In this document: positions 44,704 through 54,402 of the stretch, piece by piece
Layout of the letters: each line of letters starts with the position of its first letter
Numbering within the stretch: the stretch's first letter is position 1
Assembly (NCBI GenBank): GCA_016708125.1
Contig: JADJGF010000001.1
Span: 3,556,001-3,620,000 of the forward strand
Source of the DNA: Ignavibacteriota bacterium
Lineage (GTDB): Bacteria > Bacteroidota > Ignavibacteria > Ignavibacteriales > Melioribacteraceae
DNA length: 64,000 nucleotides
Direction: 5' to 3'
The notes under the pieces: generated by a model
Seen by the model: only the letters and a program-made list of their open reading frames with translations
The model's database searches: none
What the model was told of the DNA's origin: nothing
Translations under genes and position numbers: made by a program

Positions 44704-45006
44704 ATGAACGTAAAAATAACATCAAGGAAATTTAAAGCAAAAGATTCTCTTAAAGAAGAGATTACAAATGAATTAAAATCTCTTGAAAAATATAATGACG
44801 ATATTTTGGACGCAAATGTAATTCTAAGTTACACTCATAATAAAGACAGTATAAAAACTGTAGAAATAAATTTAAATATTCCGGGCAAAACTTTATCGGC
44901 AACAGAATCAAGTGAAGAATATGGAAAAGCTTTAATTTTGGTAATTCAAAAATTAATAAAACAATTAAAAACATTAAAATCTAAACGAATAGCAAAAACA
45001 AGATAG
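44704..45006 (+). CDS. hpf: Ribosome hibernation promoting factor, short form
   Basis: 100 residues with the HPF/RaiA beta-alpha fold: VKITSRKFKAKDSLKEEI at the start and GKALILVIQKLIKQLKTLKSKR at the end. It binds the 30S decoding site in starvation and promotes 100S or inactive 70S ribosomes. A strong AAGGAG precedes the ATG. The stop overlaps the hprK GTG by 1 nt (TAGTG). Confidence 0.9.
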   Translation: MNVKITSRKFKAKDSLKEEITNELKSLEKYNDDILDANVILSYTHNKDSIKTVEINLNIPGKTLSATESSEEYGKALILVIQKLIKQLKTLKSKRIAKTR

Positions 45007-46016
45007 TGAACATTAATAATAAAAATATTTTTAGAAAAGAAAGTATTACGGTCGATTTTTTCTACCAAAAAACTAAAGAGCGCTTTGATATTGAATTGCT
45101 AAATAAAGATGTCGATTTAAATAGACCTATTACTGAACAAAATTTGCACAGACCCGGTTTGGCTCTTGCCGGGTTTGTTGATTTGTTTTCATATAAACGA
45201 GTTCAAATTGTGGGAAATACTGAAGTTCACTACATGAAAAAACTCACAATTGAAAAAAGAAAAAATGCTCTAGAAAAACTTTTTGGTTTCAATATCCCAT
45301 GTATAATTTTTACAAATTATAATAAACCGGTTCCGGAAATTATTGAGCTGGCAAACCAGTTTAAAATTCCATTATTTATTTCCAGTTTAAGTACAACAAA
45401 ATTATCATATTTAGTTAGTGATTTTCTTGATGATCAATTTGCTCCAAGACTTTCGGTTCATGGATCATTTATTGATGTATATGGAATTGGAATGTTAATT
45501 GTCGGAAAATCTGGAATAGGAAAAAGTGAAGTTGCACTTGATTTAATTGAAAGAGGTCATAGACTTGTTGCTGATGATGTTGTTATCTTAACAAAAAAAG
45601 GTGAAGGAATTATAATGGGTTCCGGAACCGAATTAGTTAAACATTTTATGGAAATCAGAGGAATTGGAATTCTTGATGTTAGAAGTATGTTTGGTATTAG
45701 AGCAATTCGTTTTCAAAAAAGATTAGAAGTTATAATTGAGTTGGAAGTTTGGAACGAAAATAGCGAATACACAAGAACTGGTTTAGATGCAAAAACTACA
45801 AATGTTTTAGATGTTGAAATTCAAACAGTTAAAATACCAATTGTTCCGGGAAAAAATATTACAGTTATTAGTGAAGTTATTGCGCTTAACTATGTTTTGA
45901 AACATTACGGATATGATGCTGCAGAAGTTTTTAATCAAAGATTAAGATCCAAAATTAAATCAAAAAATGCAGATACAAATAGATCGGTAGATTATTTTGA
46001 GCATGATTTTGAGTGA
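45006..46016 (+). CDS. hprK: HPr kinase/phosphorylase
   Basis: Bifunctional enzyme phosphorylating a serine in HPr. The N domain (HRPGLALAGFVDLF and RVQIVGNTEVHYM) precedes Walker A VGKSGIGKSEVALDLIERGHRLVADDVV near 167, and the family signature MEIRGIGILDVRSMFGI. 336 residues, slightly long. In this phylum it often occurs without a sugar PTS, so its role may be signalling; no ptsH is in the window. GTG start coupled to hpf. Confidence 0.93.
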   Translation: MNINNKNIFRKESITVDFFYQKTKERFDIELLNKDVDLNRPITEQNLHRPGLALAGFVDLFSYKRVQIVGNTEVHYMKKLTIEKRKNALEKLFGFNIPCIIFTNYNKPVPEIIELANQFKIPLFISSLSTTKLSYLVSDFLDDQFAPRLSVHGSFIDVYGIGMLIVGKSGIGKSEVALDLIERGHRLVADDVVILTKKGEGIIMGSGTELVKHFMEIRGIGILDVRSMFGIRAIRFQKRLEVIIELEVWNENSEYTRTGLDAKTTNVLDVEIQTVKIPIVPGKNITVISEVIALNYVLKHYGYDAAEVFNQRLRSKIKSKNADTNRSVDYFEHDFE

Positions 46017-46047
46017 TAAATTATAAAAAATCCTTACTTAAAATTGC

Positions 46048-46078
46048 TTGCTTAAAACTATGTCTTTTTGTATCTTCG
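46048..46078 (+). promoter_or_regulatory. Bacteroidota-type promoter for the M23 peptidase gene
   Basis: TTGC (46048-46051), a 19-bp spacer and TATCTTCG (46071-46078) match the TTTG-N19-TAnnTTTG pattern, 24 bp before the ATG at 46103. Confidence 0.6.
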
Positions 46079-46102
46079 AAACCAAATTAGTCATTTTAAG
46101 GT

Positions 46103-47056
46103 ATGAAGAAAAGTCTTTATTATTATTCGGACAAAAAACTACAATTCATTGAAATAAAGAATTTTTATTCTAAATTTCTTTCACTTGTGGCATTATTTGG
46201 GTTACTTTCTTCATTAATTATTTTTGGTGGTTATTTATTTATATCAAGTTTTTTAAGTCCTTCGTTTGATATTGATGCATTAAAATCTGAAAATATAAAA
46301 TTAAAATCTAAATTTAACGAAGTTGCAAGTGAGCTTAATAATCTTAATCAAAATATTGATAAACTTCGTAGTAAAGATGAAGCACTTAGACTTTCGGTAA
46401 ACTTAAAACCAATTCCAGAAAACGAAAAATATTTTGGTATTGGCGGTTCTGAATTTGATGAAATTTTGCCAACCAGCATTTCGGATGTAAATGATTTACT
46501 AGAAAATTTAGATAATTCTCTAAATACCATTAAAACCAAAATTACAATTGCAGAAGAAAATTATTTTGAAATTGAAAATTCTCTAAAAAATAATGTTAAA
46601 CTTTTTAAATCTATTCCAGCTATTTTGCCAGCCGAAGGAAATATAGGTGATAGATTTGGAATGAGATTCCACCCAATTTTAAGATATAATAGAATGCATA
46701 CCGGACTTGATGTTGTTATTGATACCGGAACCGAAGTTTTCGCTCCAGGTGATGCTAAAGTTTTAGAAGCCGGTGTTCAATCTGGTTATGGTAATACTGT
46801 TCAACTTGATCATGGATTTGGATACATAACATTATATGCCCATTTATCAAAAATAAAAGTTTATAAAGGGCAAAAAGTTAGAAGAGGCGATTTGATTGGT
46901 TTATCTGGAAGTTCCGGTGAACTTTCAACAGGTCCACATCTTCATTATGAAGTTATGCATAATGGAATACATTTGAATCCGGAAAATTTTATTTTTAGCG
47001 ATATAAAAGTTTTTGATATAAATAATGAAAAAGTTCAAAGTAGGGGAGTGAAATAA
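46103..47056 (+). CDS. M23-family peptidoglycan endopeptidase, membrane-anchored
   Basis: 317 residues. One membrane segment (LSLVALFGLLSSLIIFGGYLF) is followed by a periplasmic coiled coil (about 60-180) and the LytM domain: GDRFGMRFHPIL, HTGLD, and HLHYEV give the zinc ligands H, D and H with catalytic H in LYAHLS. It cleaves or regulates cross-link peptides in growth or division. It is headed by its own promoter and precedes a DUF2795 gene by 2 bp. Confidence 0.92.
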   Translation: MKKSLYYYSDKKLQFIEIKNFYSKFLSLVALFGLLSSLIIFGGYLFISSFLSPSFDIDALKSENIKLKSKFNEVASELNNLNQNIDKLRSKDEALRLSVNLKPIPENEKYFGIGGSEFDEILPTSISDVNDLLENLDNSLNTIKTKITIAEENYFEIENSLKNNVKLFKSIPAILPAEGNIGDRFGMRFHPILRYNRMHTGLDVVIDTGTEVFAPGDAKVLEAGVQSGYGNTVQLDHGFGYITLYAHLSKIKVYKGQKVRRGDLIGLSGSSGELSTGPHLHYEVMHNGIHLNPENFIFSDIKVFDINNEKVQSRGVK

Positions 47057-47058
47057 TA

Positions 47059-47289
47059 ATGATTTGGACTATAGAATTAGCATCTTATTTAGTAGATGCT
47101 CCATGGCCGGCAACAAAAGATGAATTAATTGAATATGCCGATAGAATTGGAAGTCCGGTAGAAGTAATTGAAAATCTAAGTGAATTAGAAGATGATGAAG
47201 AAATATATGAAAGCATCGAAGATATTTGGCCGGATTACCCAAGCGATGAAGATTTCTTTTATTTTGATGACGAGAATGAATTCAATTAG
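47059..47289 (+). CDS. DUF2795 acidic protein
   Basis: 76 residues: IELASYLVDAPWPATKDELIEYADRIGSPVEVIENL, the DUF2795 core, then a very acidic tail (SDEDFFYFDDENEF). Function unknown. The short gap to the M23 gene suggests co-transcription, with holB 20 bp after. Confidence 0.85.
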   Translation: MIWTIELASYLVDAPWPATKDELIEYADRIGSPVEVIENLSELEDDEEIYESIEDIWPDYPSDEDFFYFDDENEFN

Positions 47290-47309
47290 CGTTTACCAAG
47301 AAAATTATA

Positions 47310-48413
47310 ATGCATGAATTATTGCTTGAAGTTAAGGGTCAAACTTCTGCATTAAATATTTTACACAACATTTATTCTTCGAAGAGAATTCCAAATGCAA
47401 TTCTGCTAACCGGGATTGAAGGAATTGGAAAATTTTATTCAGCCATTCAGTTTTTAAAATTATTAAATGGTAATTCTGATTTAATCAATCAGAAAATTTC
47501 CAATCTTTCCGAACCTTATATAAAATTAGTTTTTCCACTTCCTCGCGGTAAATCAGAATCTAATTTTGATTTACCTTTGGATAAACTTTCTACGGATGAA
47601 ATTGAACTAATTAACGATCAGATAAAACTTAAAGCTGCTAATCCTTACCATCAAATTCAAATAAAAAATGCTAATAATATTAAAATTAATAGCATCAGAG
47701 AAATCAACAAAAACCTTTCACTAAATTATGATGAAATTATTTTTAGAGGAATAATTATAAATGATGCTCATAAAATGAGTATTGAAGCACAAAATGCTTT
47801 CCTTAAAAATTTAGAAGAACCGCCAAACGGAGTAATTTTTATTTTAATTTCTAGTCAGCCGGATCAATTGTTAACGACAATTAAATCAAGATGTTGGACT
47901 GTGAATTTTTCACCACTTTTTGATAATGATATTCAAAATATTTTAGTTGAAAGATTTAAATATTCTTCAGAATTGATTAAAGACGTTTTACCATTTGCAA
48001 ATGGATCGGTTACAAATTCTGTGTTTTTGTTAGAAACCAATTTCGAAAAATATATTCAGAAAGCCATAACCATTTTAAGATATTCATTAGCTGGAAAATA
48101 TTTCACAGCAAGTAAGGAGTTTTCAAGTTTGATTGAGAAAAATTCCGGTGCAGATTTTAACACAATAATTGATTTAATAATTACTTGGTTTAACGATACT
48201 TTAAGATCGAAATATGAAATAAGTAATATTAAATTTAATAATTATAAAGATACTTTAGAAAAATTTAATAATAGGTTTTTAAAAACAGATGTTAATGAAA
48301 TTATTGTTAAACTAGTATCCTATAGAGATGCAGCAGCACGAAATGTAAACTTGAATCTGATAATGATGAATGTTATATTTGACATAGCGTCTATTGGAAT
48401 GAAAGTAAAATGA
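47310..48413 (+). CDS. holB: DNA polymerase III delta' subunit-like clamp-loader protein
   Basis: AAA+ protein of 367 residues: GQTSALNILHNIYSSKRIPNAILLTG, a P-loop-like GIEGIGKFYSA lacking the usual Ser/Thr after Lys, the sensor region NAFLKNLEEPPNGVIFILIS and the SRC motif IKSRCW (arginine finger). Family members lacking a functional P-loop do not hydrolyse ATP, which fits. No zinc-binding cysteines of DnaX are present. It overlaps ricT by 4 bp, as in many genomes. Confidence 0.88.
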   Translation: MHELLLEVKGQTSALNILHNIYSSKRIPNAILLTGIEGIGKFYSAIQFLKLLNGNSDLINQKISNLSEPYIKLVFPLPRGKSESNFDLPLDKLSTDEIELINDQIKLKAANPYHQIQIKNANNIKINSIREINKNLSLNYDEIIFRGIIINDAHKMSIEAQNAFLKNLEEPPNGVIFILISSQPDQLLTTIKSRCWTVNFSPLFDNDIQNILVERFKYSSELIKDVLPFANGSVTNSVFLLETNFEKYIQKAITILRYSLAGKYFTASKEFSSLIEKNSGADFNTIIDLIITWFNDTLRSKYEISNIKFNNYKDTLEKFNNRFLKTDVNEIIVKLVSYRDAAARNVNLNLIMMNVIFDIASIGMKVK

Positions 48414-49240
48414 TCGATAAATCCCAACCGAATTCAAACAATCACCACACATTATCTAATTCTCTAATTGACAACAATTATTTTAATCTTGTGCATGATA
48501 AAATAACTAAAGAACTGACATGCTGTAAGTCTGATCTTGCTGAAATTGAACAAGTTGGAGATGGTTATTCAGAATCAAATGGAAATGGTAATTCTAAAAT
48601 TTTAATAGCAAAAAGCAAAGGTTTACTTGGGATTCATTTTTGTGAAAACGTAAGTGAATTAGCTATAAAACTTTATGATGATGTTATATTAAAAATTGAT
48701 GACGAATTTGAATTTGCAACAATTATAGAAACTGGTAAAATTGTAAATTTCAAACTTTCCAAAATTGAACATAGCGACTCTAAATTGCCAGTAATTGATA
48801 GAGTTGTAAATGAAAAAGATATTGAAAGAAATATCAATAACGTAATAAATTGTTCTGAAGCAAAAAAAGTTTTTCTAAAATATATTCATGAACTTTCACT
48901 AGATATGAAATTGGTTGATATTCATTATCAATTTGATAGGAAAAAACTATTCTTTTTTTATACTTCAGATGGTAGAGTTGATTTTCGGGAGCTCGCCAAA
49001 AAATTAGCTGCAACATTCAAAACTCGAATTGAACTAAGACAAATGGGAGTTAGAGATGAAGCTAAAAGAATTGGGGGATTAGCAACTTGCGGTCGAGAAT
49101 TTTGCTGCTCAACATTTATAAGTAACTTTAAGAGAATAACGACTGATATTGCGGAAGAAAATAATGTTGCTAACAGCATATCAAAATATACCGGTCCTTG
49201 TGGAAAACTAAAATGTTGTCTATCCTTTGAAATAGAATAA
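48410..49240 (+). CDS. ricT: PSP1-domain protein RicT
   Basis: 276 residues. The PSP1 domain covers about 75-190 and the C-terminal Cys region (LATCGREFCCSTF and CGKLKCCLSFEIE) gives the conserved cluster-ligand cysteines of RicT/YaaT, which in Bacillus forms a complex with two 4Fe-4S clusters and helps mRNA maturation by RNase Y. RicA and RicF are not in the window. The 50-residue N-terminal extension is variable. It directly follows holB as in Firmicutes and Bacteroidota. Confidence 0.92.
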   Translation: MIDKSQPNSNNHHTLSNSLIDNNYFNLVHDKITKELTCCKSDLAEIEQVGDGYSESNGNGNSKILIAKSKGLLGIHFCENVSELAIKLYDDVILKIDDEFEFATIIETGKIVNFKLSKIEHSDSKLPVIDRVVNEKDIERNINNVINCSEAKKVFLKYIHELSLDMKLVDIHYQFDRKKLFFFYTSDGRVDFRELAKKLAATFKTRIELRQMGVRDEAKRIGGLATCGREFCCSTFISNFKRITTDIAEENNVANSISKYTGPCGKLKCCLSFEIE

Positions 49241-49335
49241 ATTGTAATTTATTTTTATTTATTGGGAGCACGTTAAAAAAAACTTTCTAAAAAAATCCTT
49301 AATTGATTTATAAAATATTTTTCTGTGAGTAATTT

Positions 49336-50184
49336 ATGGAAATTAAAAAAATTGGAGTGATTGGTGCCGGAACGATGGGAAATGGAATTGCACACGTTTT
49401 TGCGCAAAATAATTTTATCGTTGAATTTATTGATGTGAATGAAGAATTACTATTTAAAGGAATGGCAACAATTAAGAAAAATTTAGAAAGACAACTTAAA
49501 AAAGAATTGATTAACGAGGAAATTCTTAATAAGACATTGAGTAATATTAAGCATAAAGTTGGAATTAACAATCTTTCATCAGAAGTGGATTTAGTTATTG
49601 AAGCAATTATTGAAGACAAAAAGTCTAAAATCAATTTATATAATAATTTAAAGGATATAGTTAATTCTAATTGTATTATTTCATCTAATACCTCATCAAT
49701 TTCTATTACAGAATTAGGAGCAAATTTAAATCCGGAAAAATTTATAGGAATGCATTTCATGAATCCTGTACCAGTTATGAAATTGGTTGAAATTATTCGC
49801 GGTTATTCTACAAGTAATGAAACATTTGAAGCTATTAAGAATCTTACATTAAAAATTGGTAAAACTCCTGTTGAGGTTAATGATTATCCCGGATTTATTT
49901 CTAATAGAATTTTAATGCCGATGATAAACGAAGCAATATTTTCCTTATATGAGAATGTTGCTACAAAAGAAGATATTGATACTGTTTTAAAATTAGGAAT
50001 GGCTCATCCATTGGGTCCGCTTGAATTAGCTGATTTTATAGGATTAGATGTTTGTTTATCTATAATGAATGTACTTTATGATGGTTTTAATGATTCAAAA
50101 TATCGTCCGTGTCCGTTATTAAAGAATATGGTTGCTGCAAATAAATTAGGAAGAAAATCCGGTGAAGGGTTTTATAAATATTAG
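49336..50184 (+). CDS. hbd: 3-hydroxybutyryl-CoA dehydrogenase
   Basis: 282 residues with Rossmann motif IGVIGAGTMGNGIAHVFAQ, the catalytic His-Glu pair in GMHFMNPVPVMKLVEII, and the C-terminal dimer domain (ANKLGRKSGEGFYKY). It oxidises or reduces 3-hydroxyacyl-CoA with NAD in fatty-acid or butyrate-type pathways. Last + strand gene; the opposing strand set starts 68 bp later. Confidence 0.95.
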   Translation: MEIKKIGVIGAGTMGNGIAHVFAQNNFIVEFIDVNEELLFKGMATIKKNLERQLKKELINEEILNKTLSNIKHKVGINNLSSEVDLVIEAIIEDKKSKINLYNNLKDIVNSNCIISSNTSSISITELGANLNPEKFIGMHFMNPVPVMKLVEIIRGYSTSNETFEAIKNLTLKIGKTPVEVNDYPGFISNRILMPMINEAIFSLYENVATKEDIDTVLKLGMAHPLGPLELADFIGLDVCLSIMNVLYDGFNDSKYRPCPLLKNMVAANKLGRKSGEGFYKY

Positions 50185-50252
50185 TAATACATTTTAATAT
50201 TTATTTATTAAAAATTGTCCTATAATGTATATTATGTAAACTAATAAATTCC

Positions 50253-50462
50253 CTATTTAACAAAACCTTGATATTTAACAATAAGATATACTACAATAAT
50301 TAGTAATAAAATAAAAACAATCGGTGATCTTTTTTTTGAGGATTTCTTAAAACTTGCTCTGAATCCAAGTTTTTTTTTTCGAATTTCATCACGATCAATT
50401 TCAGGTTTGTAATACCTTGGTTGGTATTCAAATTTCTTATTTTTAAATTTTTTCATCAACAT
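50253..50462 (-). CDS. Small tail-anchored protein
   Basis: Basic N-terminal part (KKFKNKKFEYQPRYYKPE) and one C-terminal membrane segment (PIVFILLLIIVVYLIVKY). The KKFEYQPRYYKPE motif recurs in small Bacteroidota membrane proteins of unknown function. ATG 50462 (or 50456) is preferred to the TTG at 50480, which lies in the kinase gene. Confidence 0.7.
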   Translation of the reverse strand: MLMKKFKNKKFEYQPRYYKPEIDRDEIRKKKLGFRASFKKSSKKRSPIVFILLLIIVVYLIVKYQGFVK

Positions 50463-50466
50463 ATTG

Positions 50467-51387
50467 CTATGCCATTTCAATTATTTGTAATTTCTCTTTA
50501 TAAATAGAAATTTCGGCAGATTTTAATTTATCACTTATAATTTCTCCATCGCAGTGAAAATAATATGGATTTTTTAATGTTAAGGATACAAATTTAGACT
50601 TCATTAATTTAGCTTCTGGAATTTCACTTACTTTATTGATTAGTGCCTTCGGTAATGCCACAATTAATCTTCGTCTTGTTATTTCATCAAATAAACTTAT
50701 ATCAATTAATCCATCATCAATTTTTGCATATGGTGTTAAATAAAAACCGCCTCCGTGTGAAATCCCATTTCCAAAAGTAATCATCAATTTACTTTCGTCA
50801 AGCTCAAAATCATTAAATTTAATATTAACTTTAACCATTTTAAAATTAAACAAAGCTTTTACAACAGAAACAAGATATGCTGAAATTCCGGATAGAACTT
50901 TATTATTTTGAGTTAATGCTCCAACATACGCATCAAATCCCAAACCGGCTCCGTTAATAAATTTATGAAATAAATTACTTGAATTTTCAGTCTCATATTT
51001 TACTTCACACAAATCTATTTTACGAATATTGTTTTTTTCAATTCCGCAATTTACTTTTAGATTGAATAAAATATCTTTAGACAATTTTATATTTTTTGAA
51101 AAGTCATTTCCACTTCCAATTGGGAGCACGCCAAGTTTAATTGTACTAATTAATTCATCGGGGATTCCATTAACCACTTCATTAAGTGTTCCATCACCAC
51201 CAACAGAAATAACAACATCATAATTATGTAAATTTTTCTTCAAAAATTCAGTGGCAAATTTTGGATATTCTGTAATTTGCAGTTTAAAATTTATTTCATG
51301 TTTCTTGAGGAATTCTTCAATAATTGGAATGAATTTTCTGCCTCTTCCCTTTCCAGAAACCGGATTTACGATAAATAGATATCTCAT
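50467..51387 (-). CDS. YegS/DgkB-type lipid kinase
   Basis: 306 residues of the diacylglycerol/sphingosine kinase fold: FIVNPVSGKGRG, the nucleotide loop SVGGDGTLNEVVNGI and the ATP-binding IGSGNDFSKN. It phosphorylates diacylglycerol or a related lipid, recycling lipids from envelope synthesis. Followed by the tail-anchored protein and preceded by acpS after 48 bp. Confidence 0.9.
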   Translation of the reverse strand: MRYLFIVNPVSGKGRGRKFIPIIEEFLKKHEINFKLQITEYPKFATEFLKKNLHNYDVVISVGGDGTLNEVVNGIPDELISTIKLGVLPIGSGNDFSKNIKLSKDILFNLKVNCGIEKNNIRKIDLCEVKYETENSSNLFHKFINGAGLGFDAYVGALTQNNKVLSGISAYLVSVVKALFNFKMVKVNIKFNDFELDESKLMITFGNGISHGGGFYLTPYAKIDDGLIDISLFDEITRRRLIVALPKALINKVSEIPEAKLMKSKFVSLTLKNPYYFHCDGEIISDKLKSAEISIYKEKLQIIEMA

Positions 51388-51435
51388 AAATAGTTTTGAC
51401 TATGATAGGATTTGTAATTTAAATTTTAGCCGAAA

Positions 51436-51819
51436 TTAGTAATGATTATTTGCGTAAATAATTGCAAAACATGTAACATAATTTTCAGAATGACTCATCG
51501 ATATTTTTAATGATTTATCTTTTCCAAGAAATTCTTTTATTCTGCCATGTAAATTTACATTCGGCATTCCGGAACTTTCGTTAAAAATTTCAATATCTTT
51601 CCATCTAAAACCTTTGCTCCATCCAGTTGCTAAAGCTTTTGCAATTGCTTCTTTTGCTGCAAATCTTGCCGCCAAATGTTGATATTTATTTTTCTTTTTT
51701 AAACAATACTCCAATTCGGTGGCAGTATAAATTTTATTTAAAAAAAGGTCGTCGAATTTTTCAACACTTTTTTTAACTCTTTCAATTTCAATAATATCTA
51801 TTCCAATTCCAAAAATCAT
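51436..51819 (-). CDS. acpS: Holo-ACP synthase
   Basis: 127 residues: GIGIDIIEIERVKKS at the start with the metal-binding Asp, and RFAAKEAIAKALATGW with the Glu. It transfers phosphopantetheine from CoA to acyl carrier protein. 10 bp after the MCE gene. Confidence 0.95.
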   Translation of the reverse strand: MIFGIGIDIIEIERVKKSVEKFDDLFLNKIYTATELEYCLKKKNKYQHLAARFAAKEAIAKALATGWSKGFRWKDIEIFNESSGMPNVNLHGRIKEFLGKDKSLKISMSHSENYVTCFAIIYANNHY

Positions 51820-51829
51820 TTTATCTCAA

Positions 51830-52744
51830 TTAAAAAATATCAACATCGGCTTTAACTTCTAATCCGCCTTTCTCTAATTGCTTATTTAACGTTTTTGTTA
51901 ATTTCTTAAGTTGCTCAAGGGATTCTTTTACATCATTAAATAAGTTTTCATCATATAAAATTTTGCCTATGTTATTTTTTCCGTTTACTGTTTCTTTAGT
52001 AATTGAATTTATATTTTGAATTAAGGAATCTGCATTTTGCAAAGTTTTATTTGATAATTTCAGCATATCGTTAAAAGTAATTTTATTTTCAGCAATTATA
52101 TCTTTTGTTTGGCTTGTTAAAACTTTTGTATTCTCAATTATTTGAGAAATATCACTCTGATTTTTAATAAGCAAGTCATTTAAATTTGAAGTCAATAAAT
52201 GTAAATTCGAAACTGAATTATGCAGATTAGTTTTGAATTCATCATTTAAAAAATTAGAATTGACAAAATTAAGTGAAGTTCTGAGATCTTTTATAACCGA
52301 AATTAAATCGCCTTCAACGGAATTTAAAGTTGCCATTACAGTTGAAATGTCGCCGGAAAATTTACCTACATAAATTTTATTAAAGTCAATTTTTGCAGAT
52401 GAAGTTCCGTTAATAATTTCTATTTTTTTACCGCCCATTAAATCCAACATCATAATTGAAAATGTTGCATCTTCTTTTAAGTTCGGATCTTCCGAAAAAT
52501 TTATTTTAACTAAAGCTGAATTTACTTCGGATTCGATTGACTCGACATACCCTTTTCTAACTCCGTTTACGCTTACAAGATCACCAATTTCCAAACCGGC
52601 AACTGTATTAAATTTTACGGAAAGCTGCATGTTTTGAGAAGTTAAACTGTAGTTTTTTGCCCAGCCAAAAATTAATACAATAACTATTAATGCAAAAAAT
52701 ATTGTTATACCAACTTTAAGTTCAGTTTTCTTTTCTTCATTCAT
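51830..52744 (-). CDS. MlaD/MCE-family lipid-transport protein
   Basis: 304 residues. One N-terminal membrane anchor (VGITIFFALIVIVLIFGWAKN), the MCE domain (SVKFNTVAGLEIGDLVSVNGVRKGYVESIE) and a long C-terminal helix set that includes a methyl-accepting-like coil. It would be the periplasmic part of a phospholipid ABC transporter; no permease or ATPase is adjacent. It overlaps the preceding 118-residue gene by 8 bp. Confidence 0.9.
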   Translation of the reverse strand: MNEEKKTELKVGITIFFALIVIVLIFGWAKNYSLTSQNMQLSVKFNTVAGLEIGDLVSVNGVRKGYVESIESEVNSALVKINFSEDPNLKEDATFSIMMLDLMGGKKIEIINGTSSAKIDFNKIYVGKFSGDISTVMATLNSVEGDLISVIKDLRTSLNFVNSNFLNDEFKTNLHNSVSNLHLLTSNLNDLLIKNQSDISQIIENTKVLTSQTKDIIAENKITFNDMLKLSNKTLQNADSLIQNINSITKETVNGKNNIGKILYDENLFNDVKESLEQLKKLTKTLNKQLEKGGLEVKADVDIF

Positions 52745-53093
52745 TTGTTTTCAAAATTTGTTTAACAAATGCAAATTCAACAGAATCAATTTTTGAATCT
52801 TTTACAATTACTTCAAAATTGTGTGAAAAATCTTCCAACTTGTTTATTTTTGTTTCTATTTCTTTATTTTCAAAATCTTTAAAGAATTTATTCATTACAA
52901 TTTTTAGAGAATCAACATATTGCTTATTCTCTAAATTTTCTAAATCTGAATTAATTTTCGATTGTGCAAATTCAATAACTTTATCTTTCCCAAAATCAAT
53001 TAAATCATCGCCATGATATTTAATTATATAAAATACTACCCCAACAAAAATAGTCAGAGAAATAATTACTGTTAAAAAGCAGCCTTTTTTCAT
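52737..53093 (-). CDS. Small exported or membrane protein coupled to MCE
   Basis: 118 residues: one membrane segment (CFLTVIISLTIFVGVVFYII), then a charged helical domain with repeated KINSDLENLENK-like heptads. No family recognised. It overlaps the MCE start by 8 bp and so may be a partner of the transporter. Confidence 0.75.
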   Translation of the reverse strand: MKKGCFLTVIISLTIFVGVVFYIIKYHGDDLIDFGKDKVIEFAQSKINSDLENLENKQYVDSLKIVMNKFFKDFENKEIETKINKLEDFSHNFEVIVKDSKIDSVEFAFVKQILKTNE

Positions 53094-53101
53094 AAAATTA
53101 A

Positions 53102-54367
53102 TTAAAGTTTTTCAACTTCTACTTTACTAATTCTGTTACTATCTAATGCTAAAACTTTAAAGGAATATCCATATTTTTCAAATTTATAACCAACATCCGG
53201 AATTGTTCCGGCATGGTTGAAAATAAATCCACCCAGTGTTTCAAAATCCTCGTTAGGAACTTCAATATTGATATTTAGTTTTTCTTCCAATTCATCAATA
53301 TATACTTTACCAAACATAACAAATTTATTATCACTTATTTGTAAAATTTCGTCTTCTTCAATATCATATTCATCGCGGATTTCACCAACAATTTCTTCCA
53401 AAATATCTTCAAGAGTTATCAATCCAGCAGTTCCACCGTATTCATCTACAACAATACTAATATGCATATTTTTTTCTTGAAATTCTTTCATCAATGTGCT
53501 TAATAATTTTGTCTCGGGAACAAACAAACAGTCTCTAATTACTTTTTTGATATTAAACGAAGTTTCACTTTTAAGAAATGGGAGCAAATCTTTTGCGTGA
53601 ATAACTCCAATAATTGAATCAAGATCATTTGAATAAACCGGAATTCTACTGTGACCGGAAGTCTTTATAATTTGAATTAACTCTGGAAACGGAATATCTT
53701 CCGGAACTGAAATTATATCAACGCGCGGAGTCATAACTTCTCTGGCAAGCATTGATTTGAATGAAACTAACCCGTGAATTAATTCATGTTCTTCTTCTTC
53801 AAGTGTTCCCTTTTCAATTCCAATATCTGCTAAATCAGCAATATCTGAAGTAGATAATGCTGTTCTTGATTTATCATATTTTACATTTGATGTAAGAATT
53901 TTCATTATTATTGAAAGCACTTTGGAAATTGGACTAATAACAATACTAATAAAATACAACGGCGTTGCAATTAGTTTTGCAATCTTAACCGGATGTTTAT
54001 TTGCCCAAACTTTAGGTGTAACTTCGGCAAATAAAATTACAATTATGGTAAGAGTTATAATTTGAATTAATAATACAATATCAATGGAATATTTAAATTT
54101 CTCTGCAACATCTAAAGCAATAGAAACAGAAATAATCGATGCACCTACATTGCTTATTGTATTTCCTATTAGAATTGTAATAAGTAGTTTTTTAGGAAAA
54201 GCAATTAATCGTGCAATATATTTTCCAACGTGTTTAGAGCTTTTATTAATTTCATCTAATTTTTTATCATCTAATGAAAATAATGCAACTTCAGAACTGG
54301 AAAATAATGCAGAAAATAATAGAAGAACAATAAGAAAAATTGTTCGATAAAACCAATCTACGTCCAA
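53102..54367 (-). CDS. CNNM/CorC (HlyC)-family membrane protein
   Basis: 421 residues. CNNM transmembrane domain (about 1-190, beginning FYRTIFLIVLLLFSALFSSSEVALFSL), paired CBS domains (REVMTPRVDIISVPED and VVDEYGGTAGLITLEDILEEIVGEI) and a C-terminal CorC domain (ETLGGFIFNHAGTIPDVGYKF). Members transport or regulate magnesium and other divalent cations. 35 bp from ssb. Confidence 0.93.
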   Translation of the reverse strand: MDVDWFYRTIFLIVLLLFSALFSSSEVALFSLDDKKLDEINKSSKHVGKYIARLIAFPKKLLITILIGNTISNVGASIISVSIALDVAEKFKYSIDIVLLIQIITLTIIVILFAEVTPKVWANKHPVKIAKLIATPLYFISIVISPISKVLSIIMKILTSNVKYDKSRTALSTSDIADLADIGIEKGTLEEEEHELIHGLVSFKSMLAREVMTPRVDIISVPEDIPFPELIQIIKTSGHSRIPVYSNDLDSIIGVIHAKDLLPFLKSETSFNIKKVIRDCLFVPETKLLSTLMKEFQEKNMHISIVVDEYGGTAGLITLEDILEEIVGEIRDEYDIEEDEILQISDNKFVMFGKVYIDELEEKLNINIEVPNEDFETLGGFIFNHAGTIPDVGYKFEKYGYSFKVLALDSNRISKVEVEKL

Positions 54368-54402
54368 AAAATATTCTTAACCTATGTTATTTTACATATA
54401 AA

